Below are positions 24,408-36,545 of a stretch of 64,000 bases of DNA, in pieces. This DNA is from Phylloscopus collybita (Eukaryota > Chordata > Aves > Passeriformes > Phylloscopidae). Below the pieces are notes generated by a model. It saw only the letters and a list, made by a program, of their open reading frames with translations. It had not been told where the DNA came from and made no database searches. Position numbers and translations under genes: made by a program. The stretch covers positions 4,669,501 through 4,733,500 of the forward strand of contig JAJNNQ010000013.1 of assembly GCA_027886175.1 (NCBI GenBank), read 5' to 3'. Numbering within the stretch: the stretch's first letter is position 1; the number at the start of each line of letters is the position of its first letter.

Positions 24408-26650
24408 TGAATGTAGCTTTGACTTGACATACACTACCTGCACAAGCCTGCACACAGGCTCACAAACCTCACTTTAAAGATAACAACAGGCTGTGAGATA
24501 CCACACCTGAATTACCTGTTGCTTTCATAGCTTGGCAACCATTTGCTACGACCACTTGTACAAGCTCCTGCTGATTCTTAGACTTGCCAAAAAGATCCCC
24601 TCTTCTGGATGTCCTGTTTAACACACCTTTAAAAGGCTGTGATTTACACCAGTTTTTGCCACTGTACAAGCATTAAATGTGCTTAATTCCATATGTGTTT
24701 GCACCCAGCCTGGGGACCCAGAGATAACAGGGTAAGATTAATTCACCTGCATGGTTCCTAATTTGGCAGATGGCTGTCTGTAAAGCAGGGACTACAACCT
24801 AGATTTCACCGTATCTTTCACTATTAGTCAGACACCTCTTTCTCTCCCTATTTGTATGAACTGTGCACAGCAAACTTGTATTCTTCAAAGAAAAATCAAG
24901 GACCTCACTTTCCTGTTCATGCAGCAAACTACCCAGCTAGTCTTGGGCCTCCTCCACATCTTTGTAGTTTGATCCTTATTGGGGTCTAAATGTTCACTGA
25001 AGATGGCAAGTCTTTTTTTGTCTTGAAACTGGCAGAGCTGTTCCAATTTCTCCACTGGTTGTACAGAAAAAAAGTAGTCTGAAGCTGTTTTAGATGAACT
25101 TCTTTTCTTTTCTTGGTCATTTGCTTTAACTATATGGAGCAGAACTCAATGGGTGAATGAAAGAGATACAGGAAAACAGTTTGTAATTAATCAAGGGTTA
25201 AAGCCTAAAATCATATTAGAGATGATTTTCTGGATATGGATTCTGTTCTGTCCCTCTCCAGACAGGATCCTTTCTCCCAACAGCAGTCACTGACTGACAT
25301 GGACTATCTGCTCCAGTGATGTTCCCCCAGATAACCCCCACCAGGGCAGCTGCAGAGAAGAGTTAACCTCTGTGAGGATCTGAGCATTTTTGCAAAGGCC
25401 TGAGGATCCTCACAGACTGCATGAAGCCAATCTCTCCTCTCCTGCAATGGCAGTGGATTCTGAAGCTGCTCAGAGAAGGAAAGGATCAAAAGGATGAATC
25501 TAGGCTACCCAGGGAAGAAAGAGACTGGAATGAGAAGATGCCAGTCCCTCTCAAATTTTTAGATCAGACTGACTTTTGCAAACAATATATATTGAAAGTT
25601 CTCTCCCTTGCTGAAGCTTGAAAAACGTGAGGGTAGGCACTTAAAAACACAATATGCAAATGTCAAAGCAAGTAGATCAAACCTAAAATAAGAAAGAAAA
25701 GAACACACCATGTGAATTTCTTTGAATCTGGTCAAAGCTGTAGGCTGCTTTACTGTTATCTGAACGGGATCAGATATTGTTGGTACAGCAATATGCAAAA
25801 ATCAGGTTATACATGCACACAGCCTCTTTTACCAGTTACAAAACTACAAATCACCATTTCCCCTCTATGACCTTTCTTAAACAGTCAGCAATCTAAAAGA
25901 GGAACACAAGGAATTTTATACTAGATGAAGAAATAAAGAGGATTAATGCAAATGTTCGTTCCTATGCTAAATAGAAGGGCACACTAGAGATGATACAGCT
26001 GAAATACTCCCTTGGTACTGTGACCTTTCTTGAGGAATTAAATTATTTATTTTACAAAAATAAATCCAGCTGTAAGTGTCCTGGGGTATCCAGAAGTGAA
26101 GCAAACTAGACCTTCTGAGTTGAAAAGGTTATAAATGAAAATTTGTCAGTCAGTGCTATTATCTAACAATATTAGATCTGCTCTCTCATTTTTTTCTCTC
26201 TAATAAACTACTAGAGCACCAGGTAAAAGAGCTATGAAGAAGGCACTTGGCAAAGTCACTTATAACCAACAGTGAAACCCAGAGTTAGGTGTAATCCTGT
26301 GGACAAGGGCTCCCTCTGTGCAAGGACACTCCCTGTCACAGGACAGCAACAGTGTGCCACAGTGAAAGATGCCAGCAGTGGGAGGAAACACATAAAACAA
26401 ATTAGCCCTCTCCCCTTTCCACCACTAAATCCATCTGGTAACAGCTGTTACCTATCCAGTTTATACAATCTCTACTCCAAAATCTTTGATGTCCAGAAGA
26501 CTGGAAAATCTAATAGTGTCTTGGGACAGAGGATAACAAAAATATTGAGAAAGTAATAAAAACACAAACAATTCTCTTACTGCAATACTTGCTGAGAAAG
26601 GTCTTCAGATCTGGTTAGCAAACTCTTTTTAAACTAGTCATGAATGGAGG
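24408..26650. other. Gene-free DNA
   Basis: Unique sequence with no recognised gene. It contains the short hairpin at 25369-25416. Open frames around 25304-25621 and 26272-26556 show no recognisable domain. Confidence 0.55.
25369..25416. repeat. Short inverted repeat (hairpin)
   Basis: A perfect 12-bp inverted repeat, 'tctgtgaggatc' and 'gatcctcacaga', separated by 24 bases. It could form a stem-loop in DNA or RNA. No flanking target-site duplication or RNA gene hallmarks were seen. Confidence 0.75.
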
Positions 26651-26686
26651 AAATTTACTATTGAATTTACTAATGAATTTACTATT
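26651..26686 (+). repeat. 12-bp tandem repeat, 3 copies
   Basis: Three units of the pattern 'gaatttactatt' in tandem with one or two differences per unit (aaatttactatt, gaatttactaat, gaatttactatt). Confidence 0.8.
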
Positions 26687-26773
26687 CATGGCTGCAGAAA
26701 TAAAATTTAAAAAAAGGACTTGCTTCTTTCAGCAATCTTGAGGACAATGATATATTTTCCTTTGCTTTCCTAG

Positions 26774-26839
26774 GGACAAATACAAAATGAGAGCATCGAG
26801 GCGTCCTCTGGAAGCCTGCAGTTTACAGCCAAGGCACAG
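26774..26839 (+). other. Exon-like 66-bp segment, unproven
   Basis: A long pyrimidine-rich stretch ending 'cctttgctttcctag' precedes a 66-bp segment that ends in 'aaggcacag' and is followed by 'gtcagc'. The segment is a multiple of three and has two open frames, one in phase 0. It contains CpG sites in an AT-rich neighbourhood, which is compatible with an exon. Against this, the donor site is weak at positions +3 and +6, no partner exon was recognised, and the 22-residue product matches no family I know. It could be a cassette exon of a large gene whose intron fills this window, a lncRNA exon, or chance. Confidence 0.3.
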
Positions 26840-27560
26840 GTCAGCCCATTAGCCCAAGGACTTGACTCGCCATTACATCAGCCATAGTGGAATGACACTT
26901 GTGCAATGGAGGTGGCAATGAGCTAAAAAAGTAAATGACAGTATCTCTGCTTCTACCATATGGCCAAACTGGCCAGGAGCACCACAGTCTGGGAGGTCTG
27001 TGGTCAGGCACCAAAAGTGGAGCAGCTTGGCTGCTACCTGCCATGCCAGCACTTCCCAACTGGAGAGGTGACACCCCGAGGGAGGCACACCAAGCCCAAC
27101 CCCTGCTGTCAATGACATAACTGCTCTCCTTGGCTGCTGAAAGCATCTCTTTGGGATGTGCTACCCATGACATATGCCCCACAGCAGCTAAACGAGGAAT
27201 GAGAGTCCTGTCGTGTCCCTTTCGCCCCAGACAAGAAGCTGTGGCGTTGCGCAAACCCGCTCGGAGCAGGCCAGCAGGATGCGGAGCGCTGCCGCTGCTC
27301 CCGCTGGGCCGCCCAGAGCTCTGCTCAGCCAGGGCTTGGCCAGTGGAGCAGGGGAACAAATGGCAGCACCTTCTGGGAAACAGGGAGGGGGCCAGCCTCC
27401 AGGCACTTGTTGAGACAAGATTATAAGGTTTAGGTTAGGAATGCCAATGTGCTTTTCCTGCACGGATCCTGCCGGCACAGCTGCGGTACCTAGCGGAGAT
27501 CGCAAAACTTTGCACGGAGTGGGCCACTCTGGCTGCTGTAAAATCAGAATAGTGCTCATA
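26840..27560. other. GC-richer block, no gene recognised
   Basis: GC content and CpG density rise, especially 27200-27340, and long open frames appear on both strands (26841-27359 minus, 27188-27559 minus, 27130-27426 plus). Frames open on both strands are what GC-rich non-coding DNA gives. No domain was recognised. It could be a small CpG-rich regulatory region or an old repeat. Confidence 0.4.
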
Positions 27561-30500
27561 GCAGATCAGATACGCAAAGTGAGAGGATATGAATTTTGAA
27601 TATGAATTTCAAAGCTCTCCCTGTAGCACAATCTTATTCACCTACAGCTCCTGTGCACGCAAATCTCCCCAAAAGGCACCCTGGTTACACATCAGATAAT
27701 ACCCTCAGAGCCTATTTTTGTTTTCTGTTCAGAGGTTGCTCCGTGCAAACTCTCATTAACTTATTTTTGTTTTAAATAACTGCAAAATGTCTCTCTGTTT
27801 TTTGAGGGGGAGGAAGGTAGAAGGTGGTGGGGGGGAAGGCCAATATATTTTAGATTTTAAGGGAAAGAGCCCCTCCAAAGTGCAAAATCTTTCAAAGACA
27901 GGCTTACACAGTTTGTGAAACTTGGTTGTGACTGCTCCCTGTAACTTGTACCACACTCCACCTCCTTCACCCTCTGACACATAACAAGAAAACTGGATTC
28001 AAAATGAGATTGCACCATGGTGAATTCATTCCTTGAATTGCATCGTAAGTTTCAGCAATACACAGCGTGGGAACACGTCGATTAGCTCTCGCTTTGAAGA
28101 AATTGGATTTGCAAAGGTCAGCAGTGGCTCGGCCCATTTCTCAGCAGATCTTTGGCTTGCTTTTCATCCCGCCACTAGCAGGGAGGAGGTCAGAGAGGAA
28201 TGACAAAAAAGAGTGAGCTTTTTGAAGGAGCCCAAAGAATCTGACTGTGCTCCCAGCAGTGTGGAGGTTTCTTTTGCTCAAAGTTAATAAAAAGGCGGAT
28301 TTTAAACCAAATTTATGGGAATAACTTTCTGGTTTTATTTTACATATTAAACAATTAATTGTTTTGGTATAAACTAAGAAATGCTTTCCAGTGTAACTTT
28401 TGGTCTGGCAAGAGCTGCCTGAAGCTAATCTGCAGAAAAGCCTGCTCGCCCTCCCCCATCCCTCCCACTTTTTGTGCAAAAGGGTTCAGCCAGCCTGGAA
28501 AAGAGGTAGAAAGAGGCAAAGCTCAGCCTCCAGTGGAAGTGTCTGGTGCTCTGTATTTCTCCTCTGAAACGTATTTCCCAGTTGTTTAGTTTGCTCCTGT
28601 GCCAGTGCACTGAGACAGAGGTAGCTTCATTGCCCTTTTGAGCCAGAAAATTCACGAAATATTTTGGCCACTCTCTGCACCTTATTAACATAAACTGGAC
28701 TTTTCTCCTGCTGCTGGCAGGGCAGGGTGCTGGGAGTGTGTGATCAAGGCGTTTCAGCGGCTGTCACCAACTTTCTCCTTAGGCTGGCAGTGAAGGACTC
28801 CTCCTGGATCCTGAACAGGGGTTTGCTGTGGCCACTTACACTGGAAAGCCACAAAAAAGGGAATGAGGTGAGGAGAAAAAGAAAGAGAGCAGGTTAGAAA
28901 GGAATCCAAAAAATACCAGCAAGCCTGAGTTCCTTCACCTCTAAATATGAAACATTTCTTGCAGAAATGCGCAACACGCAGACTGAAACATATCTCCTAG
29001 AAAACTGAGAGTAATGGACTCCTCTGCTTTGTTAGTGTGGTTTTTTGGCAGCTCACTTTCTCTGGCTTTAAAGTTTTGTGAAGGCTTGCAATGTGAGGAA
29101 AGAGTAGGCAGAATAACTCCAGCTGCTGTTGCAGCTCTCCTCAAACTGTAAAAATTTGCTTTTCTCTAGTCTTCCAACAAGCAACATGGCAGCCTTCTGA
29201 CATAAAAATATAATTTAGAAAGTAACCAAATCATAGAAGGCCAAATCTTGATGCTCTCTTGGTTCCTGTTAAGTAGCCAGTACTAATCCAGGTGAATTTT
29301 TCCCTTCATTAATTGAGTAAAACTGGCCTTTGCCCTTACTAATTTGACTCAGAAATTTCCCTTCTGATTCTGTCCCAGGGATACCCAGAGGTCTGGCTGC
29401 TGCAGAAGGGGTCAGCAGGAATACAGCAGAAATACTGCTGGAGGAGGGGCACGTGCAAATTTACACGTGCACATTTACAGCACGCGCAAAAGAGATGTAG
29501 GACAGAGGGTTTCACGCAGATGAAGATGAAAAGGGAGTGGTTATTGTCAAACTGACAGACAAGCGATGTTTCTGTGACCTAAGAGGAAGTAATAAATGCT
29601 GGGTTTAGGCTTTTAGTGAAGAAATGGCTTGTTCACCTACTGCTTCATAGCTGCATCAGATTTCCACCAATATCTGATCACCACCACTAAGGAGTGAATT
29701 TATGTAAGGAGATTATGCCAGCTCCTCTCACAAGTGTTTTCACCACAGATCCTGCCAGACCCTGGAACTTCTCATTACCTCACATACCAGCAACTCTTTA
29801 GAAGTGCCTTTACTTTCCAGTTACAGAGATAAAAGCAAGTAGGGGATCTGAGTAAGGTTCTGCAGCTAAGGGGATCTGTCTTCAGAAACGCACTTTGTGC
29901 TAAACATGACATCTCATCTAGAGGTTTTGTTAAAACATCCTTTCTAGGAATATAATTTTTAATTTGACAGATTTCCACAACATTAGGCCTGAAGATTGTG
30001 ACTTATGGACACATACCTCACTGCAAAATTTTTGTCTGAGTAGTGCAAGTAAATATACACCTAACCTGAAGAGCTTAGGCCTTAGGACACGTATCTAGAT
30101 TACACGTGCACAGCTGCTCATGGTCAGCCATCAAATCCCAGATCCAGCTTCTTTTCTCTATTTAGCATCTTCTTGTCTCTGTTTTCATTTTAACACTCTT
30201 TTATGTGTGATGTTTTTATCAACACTTCAGCATCCTTCAGTGGAGAAAGGAGTCCTTGTTGCACCTTTCTCACATGAATAAGCTTCGTAACTGAAAACAC
30301 AAGTACCAGGTTTAGCCTTCTTTTTTTCAGGAACAAACCAAAGAAAATCAGGAGGTTAAACAGCTATAGTTGAGGGTACCTTGCTGAGCTGCAATAAAAA
30401 AAATAAAAGATTGGTCTGAACGTGTACTTTTTTATTAAAAGAGAATGAACATAAATTACAGCTGCTGACCATGTAGTCATTCTTTTTACGAGGTGTTTCC

Positions 30501-33197
30501 CTATACACATATATGATTTCCACATATAAATTCCCTGTTGGACTGAAACCTCCCCACATGAAACTGGTGCTTTTCTTAATAAATTGTCCAGAGAATCAGT
30601 ATTTCATCTCAAATGTAAAAAGTTCATTAGGGAAAAAAAAAAGCATCCCTGTGTCCTGGTGGAAAGCAATACCAGACACTGTTCAAGCTAAAAAAAGATC
30701 TGCCTGTGGATTGTGTAGCATTTTTCCTCTGCTTTTCTACTTAATTATTTTCCATAATTTAATAAAATCCAATATAACATAGCATACCATAACGGTGCCT
30801 GCAGTAACAACCACTTAGTCCAGAGCAGAAAAAAGCATTTGTTCCATTGAGGATTTCAGCATTTTGAGTTTTGCTTCCTTTAAAACTTTCTTGAAGAAGA
30901 GCACCCAGCTCTGAAACAGCTTGAGCACAGAAACCCTGAGGTCCTCTGCTCTGAAAGAGCTTGTTTTATGGAATGCCCTCAAACCACGCAGCATGGAAGC
31001 CTGGAAACTGCTCCAGGTCTGCCTACTGAGGTCTTCTCATCAGAGAAAATAATTTCAACCAGAATCAGATATTCCATATGGGGTGCTCGGTTGTAAATCT
31101 GAGAAAGCACTAAAAATGCGAAATTGTAAAAAAGATGTCCCCAGAGCACATGTGAAATTCCACGCTGATGATTACCTTTGTTACTCCAGGCAGCAGAGGG
31201 GCAATGCTGAACTAAACCGGATGGCCATATATTCAGGGTCATCTGCTGCTGCTCCTGCTCTGGAAGCGCAGCTGTCTCCTCGTGAAACCAGTGGGTTCAG
31301 CAGAGACTGGGTGAAGAATGTGCTCCCGAGAGATCCCCCCTTCCCAAGAAAAACGCTTGGTTTGAAACACTGCTGGATGTGCATCTGAACCCGACAGAAG
31401 GGGGACATTTTTATCAACACTTCGATGAACCAGTGTGGTACAGTGTGGTCCCCAAAAGCACAGTTGCTTTCATTCCCATCATTTACTTTCATCTGTCTTT
31501 TTCAAGACCTTCCCTAATTAAGCTAATTGCCATGCAGTCACACATTAGTGCAACATTCTGTCCACTCATGGGCCACCCATTAAATCCTTCATAGCATTAA
31601 TCCTGGAAAGTGGTAGACTGCTTGTTTTGTTTTGTTTTCTAATCTTCATAAGTTCCTATAATGCACAGCAAGGGCTTTTTTGGAACTGATACTTGAGTCT
31701 GATTATCGTGAAAAGATTCTTAGTTTATGTCAGAAAATCAGAGAGGTCAGAAGGGTGTTTGTGTTTTTGGAAAAACGAGCATTTAGTATTTATGATGATT
31801 TGGAATCTAAGAACTCAGGCATGGAAATTCCCACCTCTTTGTTATACTTAACTCCTTCTTAGGACAATTATGGGCTGGACCATAAAAATTTGGATACCTT
31901 GAGCCTTTGTGAGTTAGTCAGGTTCTCTGCCTTACTTAAGTCTCCAGTGAGTCTTCATCCCAAAAAGCAGAAATCCCATGACCTCATGCAGCCCATGCAA
32001 ACTATCTTTAAAAAAGATGAACAAAGGTCTAGTCTGCAGGATGCTTCTAAATAGTTTGCAGGAGCTGAAACCTACCTGAATTTTTTGAAATAGTAAAACA
32101 AAATAACAACACAGAATCACAGGGACGTTAGCTGAAATAGCCTTGCAAGCAGCTGATTATTCTTTAGAATTGCAGTTTTGCTGAGGGCAATAACTCCCAT
32201 AATGTAGAAGTCAAGAAGACCCTTGAATTTCTAGGATGCTGAAGCAAAAGCTTCACACGACTATAAGGACAACAAACCTAAAACCAAGAAGGAAGTAGTG
32301 TTAGAGAATAAAATCAAAACTTCTGTAGCAAAGAGACAACACCATAAGTTACAGCAGAGAGATATAACATGAGGGAATTTCAGCCTCATTCACTTTGGTG
32401 AGTGATTCAGGGAGCTGGCGATCACACCATATGACTAAACTTCATTTACCATTTGCAGGGACATGGTTTCTGGGCACTGGGGGACAAAGCCAGTATTTTT
32501 GCCACTGCTAGAAATACTTCTCTTCCTCCAGAAATGACAAAAAGAAAGGGAAGAACAAAATTTAGGTCCTAGTAAACATTCCTAAATTATTAGTAAATTA
32601 TAAAGTTATATCTAGACCTTTCCAAAGCTTTCATGCTTTGTAGGATGTATGTATTGGAAAGGAAACATGAAAAAAGAAATACCAAGGACTCTAACCAGCA
32701 AGGACTTGTTGCCCATGTAACTTATTAGCTAAATTTGTCCAACATACACACTACTAGAGATGCACATTTTGTGAGAAAATAGGGGTCTTACATTATGCCT
32801 GTGAGAGAAAAGCAAAATAGAGAACAGGAGATACATAAATTATTGTCTGTGAGTCCAGAGGCAAGGTCTGATGATGATTTAATATTTTAATGTCAGGGAA
32901 AATCATTCCTTTCTGTCACACCTTTATGAATTTCAAAACTGAACAAAAAAATCCCCCTACTTATAGCTTAATTGATTTCTATAAAAATGAAAATATATAG
33001 TTTTTATTGTTTAATAAAAGCTAGAAAATTTCAAGTGGTGCAAAATTTCTTCGAGGTTTCTTTCTTAAAAGGCCCACACACTAACCCTTATTGTTATCTA
33101 AATTGATACTGTCTTTGTTCCTTATTTACTGCCTAGCCCTAGAATCCTTTCTGAGTGGCAACAGCACAAGGCAAACACTCACAGGCAAACTGAAGTG

Positions 33198-33218
33198 ACA
33201 AGCAAGCAAGCAAGCAAA
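33198..33218 (+). repeat. (AAGC)n microsatellite
   Basis: About five AAGC-type units in tandem. Confidence 0.85.
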
Positions 33219-33894
33219 ACAGAGGAAAAAAAAAAGAAAAGTGTGTACTTGCTCTGACAATTCTGCTGCAGGGTACTGAGGGTATCATAGCTGCATCGAG
33301 TTAGTCCTACAATTAATTGGTCATCACAGGAAAAATCTGACAATTATTAAAGAGAACCACCCAACTCAGAAATGCTGGGATAAATTAACATGCTGCAATT
33401 CTATTGACACCACCACCATCACTCTCAAGGAGAAATTGGCGTTGTTCTTTTGTTTTGCTGAGTCGGAGTAATTTGTTAAATTTCTAACTCTCCTCCAGAC
33501 ATTAACACGTCTAGATGACATAAATGTAGCAATCCTGGAGACTACCAAATGGGGAGCAGGCTGGTTTGATATGGGGCTTCTGCACTTCAAGTTCTCGGTG
33601 TCTGGGGTGCAGCTCAATCCAAGAGGTGGGTGCAGCAGGGTTAGGATATGTGTGTTGTGGAATGTGGTAACCCGGCGCGTCTTTGTGGGTATTTACTCAG
33701 AAGAAACATGGTGCCACCTCAGTGATTGTTTCTATGCATCTTTCTCCTTGCTTTCCAAAACAAACAAAATATCCAATCTCTAAAAATACTGACTACTAAA
33801 AAGTACAGAGTTCCTTAGGGAAACGAGGTTTCAACATAATTGTGTCATACGAACATTTGCCTGTCATCTGCTTGCTCTTTCCCCCCAGTTTTAG

Positions 33895-33932
33895 CTCCAT
33901 TTTACAGAAGGGCAGAGGTCTCAGTGAGTCAA
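33895..33932 (-). repeat. Possible MIR-like relic
   Basis: 'ctccattttacagaagggca' followed by 'gaggtctcagtgagtcaa' resembles the MIR reverse complement (cccattttacagatgagg, then tgaggctcagagaggt). Short and diverged. Confidence 0.28.
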
Positions 33933-35102
33933 GTTCTGACAAGTCCCGTGCAAATTGGGGACAGCTGATGGCTGCACACACAGCAGTGCTACCCTGGCCA
34001 GGACACAGTGCTCCCTTCCAGGGGCTGCAGGCACGAGGGACGGGCAGGGCTGATGATGGACGAGAGCTGGGAAGCAGGCAGTGAGGCAGGAGAGACAGAA
34101 ATCCATAGGAAATGAGTCCTCTCTAGCTTGGCTGCCTGTGGACCAACTTGTTACTGATCTATACAATGTTTTCCTCTCAGTTTTTGAGTTCTTCTGAAAA
34201 TTATTTTTCTCACCAGTGATGCTTTCCAGGAACAGGCTGGAGTGCTTGCTTCAAAACTCCTGACGGTGTCATTTATTTGCTGAACAAGGGGGCACAGCAA
34301 ACAAGCTTTTTCTTATGTTTTGCTTTAACCTTGCTGATGCCTTTTCAGTGAACTATGAGCTAAATTCCACATTTCACTGCTTTAACAAGTGTGTAGATAC
34401 TGACATCTCCAATCCCACTTTCCCAGGTCAAGGTCACGTTTCATTAGAGACCAACTGAGCCTGCAGAACTCTATTTTCTCATAAATGCTGCTCTCACTGA
34501 TCTTAGTGGGAGAGCATGTGTGGGTTGGGGGCTTGGTACCCACCTGTGTATGCACATACTTATATTTAATTCAGAGATGCAGCTACCTTGATGGTTATAA
34601 TTCTGTCCAATAGAATGCAATAGTAAATACAGAGCCTGTTCCTATAGACTCAGTCTGAATGTGGCTAATCAAATGAAGCCAGTACTCCTGAGAGTAACAG
34701 AAATCCAGAGACACCAACAAATCATGATTAAAAGTACAGGAAGCCTTAGGGAATGATTGCAGCTTTCTTTTTATTTTATTTTTTTTTCTAATAAATATTT
34801 AATTTCTGCTACAGGCAGAAATAAGAATAAGTTGAGGCTTAAAGAAAGCATTTGTTCTAACGAAAGTATTAAGCTTGCTAATAATATTACCACCCAGTGA
34901 ATAACAAAAGAACTGTGAACTCCCCTGATTTAAAGAAACCCCAGAACCATTCAGAAAACCAAATATATATTTAGGGCCCTAGGCAACAAACATCAGATTC
35001 ACTCTAGGATAGTAACACACATTTATGATTATACACAGTGATGCCATTTCATGGCTTGTCTGGATGCAATAAATTAATTAAGTTTGTATTGTCTGCATCC
35101 AG

Positions 35103-35336
35103 TCCCTGTGATCTAAATACAGGCAAACCTGAGAAATCTAGTTCAGACAAAGAGCAGCACCTTTTCACCTGGAAGGAAATAATAAATTCTCTCATCACTC
35201 ATCCAGTGAGTGCATGGGGTAGCTTGGATATGCCCGCTGCAGACATCAGGCAGGAGAAGGCTTCTCACCTTGCACCCTCCCTGCCAGTGGTGGAAGCCCA
35301 GAGCTCACTCTGCACTCTGCCACTGATGGCATCTAG
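35103..35336 (+). other. Exon-like open segment, unproven
   Basis: The segment follows 'ttgtattgtctgcatccag' and ends 'ggcatctag' followed by 'gtaagg', a good donor match. It is 234 bp, a multiple of three, and lies within an open frame at 35038-35340. The predicted peptide is not recognised. Such a combination arises by chance in tens of kilobases, so confidence is low. Confidence 0.17.
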
Positions 35337-36114
35337 GTAAGGGAAAAAATTACTGACATGAATTGATTAACTGTCAATGCTCCTCCCAACATCTTTAGAT
35401 TTATGCTGTGGCTGTGATGCAAATCTTTGATTTAGAGTAATGGTGCCTCATGTTCAGTAACCCACATCCCGCATCATCTTTCCAAAGTTTTGGGAAGATG
35501 ACCTCAAAACTAAAGTTTGAGTTAGCTGCAAAAGTAGAGAAAGAGGATTTCTGCCATTGCTTGTGCTCAAGCAACCAGGAAGAGTTACACTCACTGAAGG
35601 CAAACCCTAGCTGATGCAGTCTCTGACACAACTGGAAGTCTATTTGTTTCCTCTTTGTTTCCTAAAAACCTGAGATCAATCAATACATAATTCCTACCTC
35701 CTAATAACAAGAAAAAAAATTGATGTGCTGCTGTAATTTGGGAAAATATAAGCTTTGATGACCTACTTCTGATTCTGTTTCAGAATTACTGTAATGGCTT
35801 GCCTGATGTCCTCATTGTAAAAGTTTGTACCATTGCCCAGGAAAAATCAACTGCAGCAGTGAACTTTGTCATGATGAAAATTCCACATGAGTAACACTCG
35901 GGAATATTAGAACCAGCCTGTATGCATATGCGCTTAGATTACAAATTTTAAAAACAAAAAGAATAAAAAAAATACCCCAGTAACTCTGTCTTGACATTAA
36001 TAAGCAGAGGAGTGTCACCAGTCTAGAAGTGTATAACTTTCATATCTAAATATATGTGTATCTCTGTATAAATATCCATCTGAAGATATATAATTTTTTT
36101 TGCCTCGAGAATGT

Positions 36115-36162
36115 AAAAAAATAAATAAATAAAAATAATAATAATAATAATAAAAAAAAAAA
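36115..36162 (+). repeat. (AAAT)n/(AAT)n microsatellite
   Basis: Units of AAAT followed by seven AAT units and a run of A. Confidence 0.85.
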
Positions 36163-36269
36163 TCACAAAGCAGTTCTTTGGCCTTTTGGTAGACTTCAAC
36201 AGTTAAAAATAGCCCAGAACCCAGAACAACACCAGAAAAACACCAGCTATTCTTTGCCCAACTTCCCAG

Positions 36270-36545
36270 CACTACCCTGAGCTGCGCTCCTTGCTGCGCC
36301 CTAAGTGCGGCAAAGGGCAGACGCAGCCCCGGCAAGCTGGGCTCTGAGCTCGCTGGAGCAGAACGGGCCAGCCGAGCCGTGCCAGGCGCTGCTGCCCCGG
36401 GCAGCTCCCGGGAGAGAGCTCAGCTGTGCTTTCTGTGCCCCGGGCACGGCCGAGGGCAGCGCTGCACCCTGCCAGCCCCGCAGTAGCTGCGCTGTGTGAC
36501 TGCGCGCAGGGGAAACCCAGACTCACAGCAACAGCAGGCTCTGTT
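36270..36545. promoter_or_regulatory. CpG-dense patch, possible small CpG island
   Basis: About 20 CpG dinucleotides occur in roughly 250 bp, in a region otherwise almost free of CpG, with GC-box-like and 'ccccgggc' segments. A TATA-like 'tgtataaata' lies downstream at 36651-36660. Long open frames on both strands reflect the base composition. It may be a distal promoter or enhancer, a lncRNA start, or a GC-rich repeat; the sequence alone does not decide. Confidence 0.35.

Larger units (their letters stand above)
27561..36114. other. Gene-free DNA, mostly unique
   Basis: More than 8 kb of unique AT-rich sequence without a recognised gene or clear mobile element. Small items inside are a simple repeat at 33198-33218, a possible SINE relic at 33895-33932 and an exon-like segment at 35103-35336. 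Some parts (28000-28480) contain CpG and look high-complexity, but nothing specific can be assigned. Confidence 0.5.

Noticed and set aside
26841..27559. Two long minus-strand open frames
   Set aside because: GC-rich local composition lowers stop frequency on both strands; no domain recognised.
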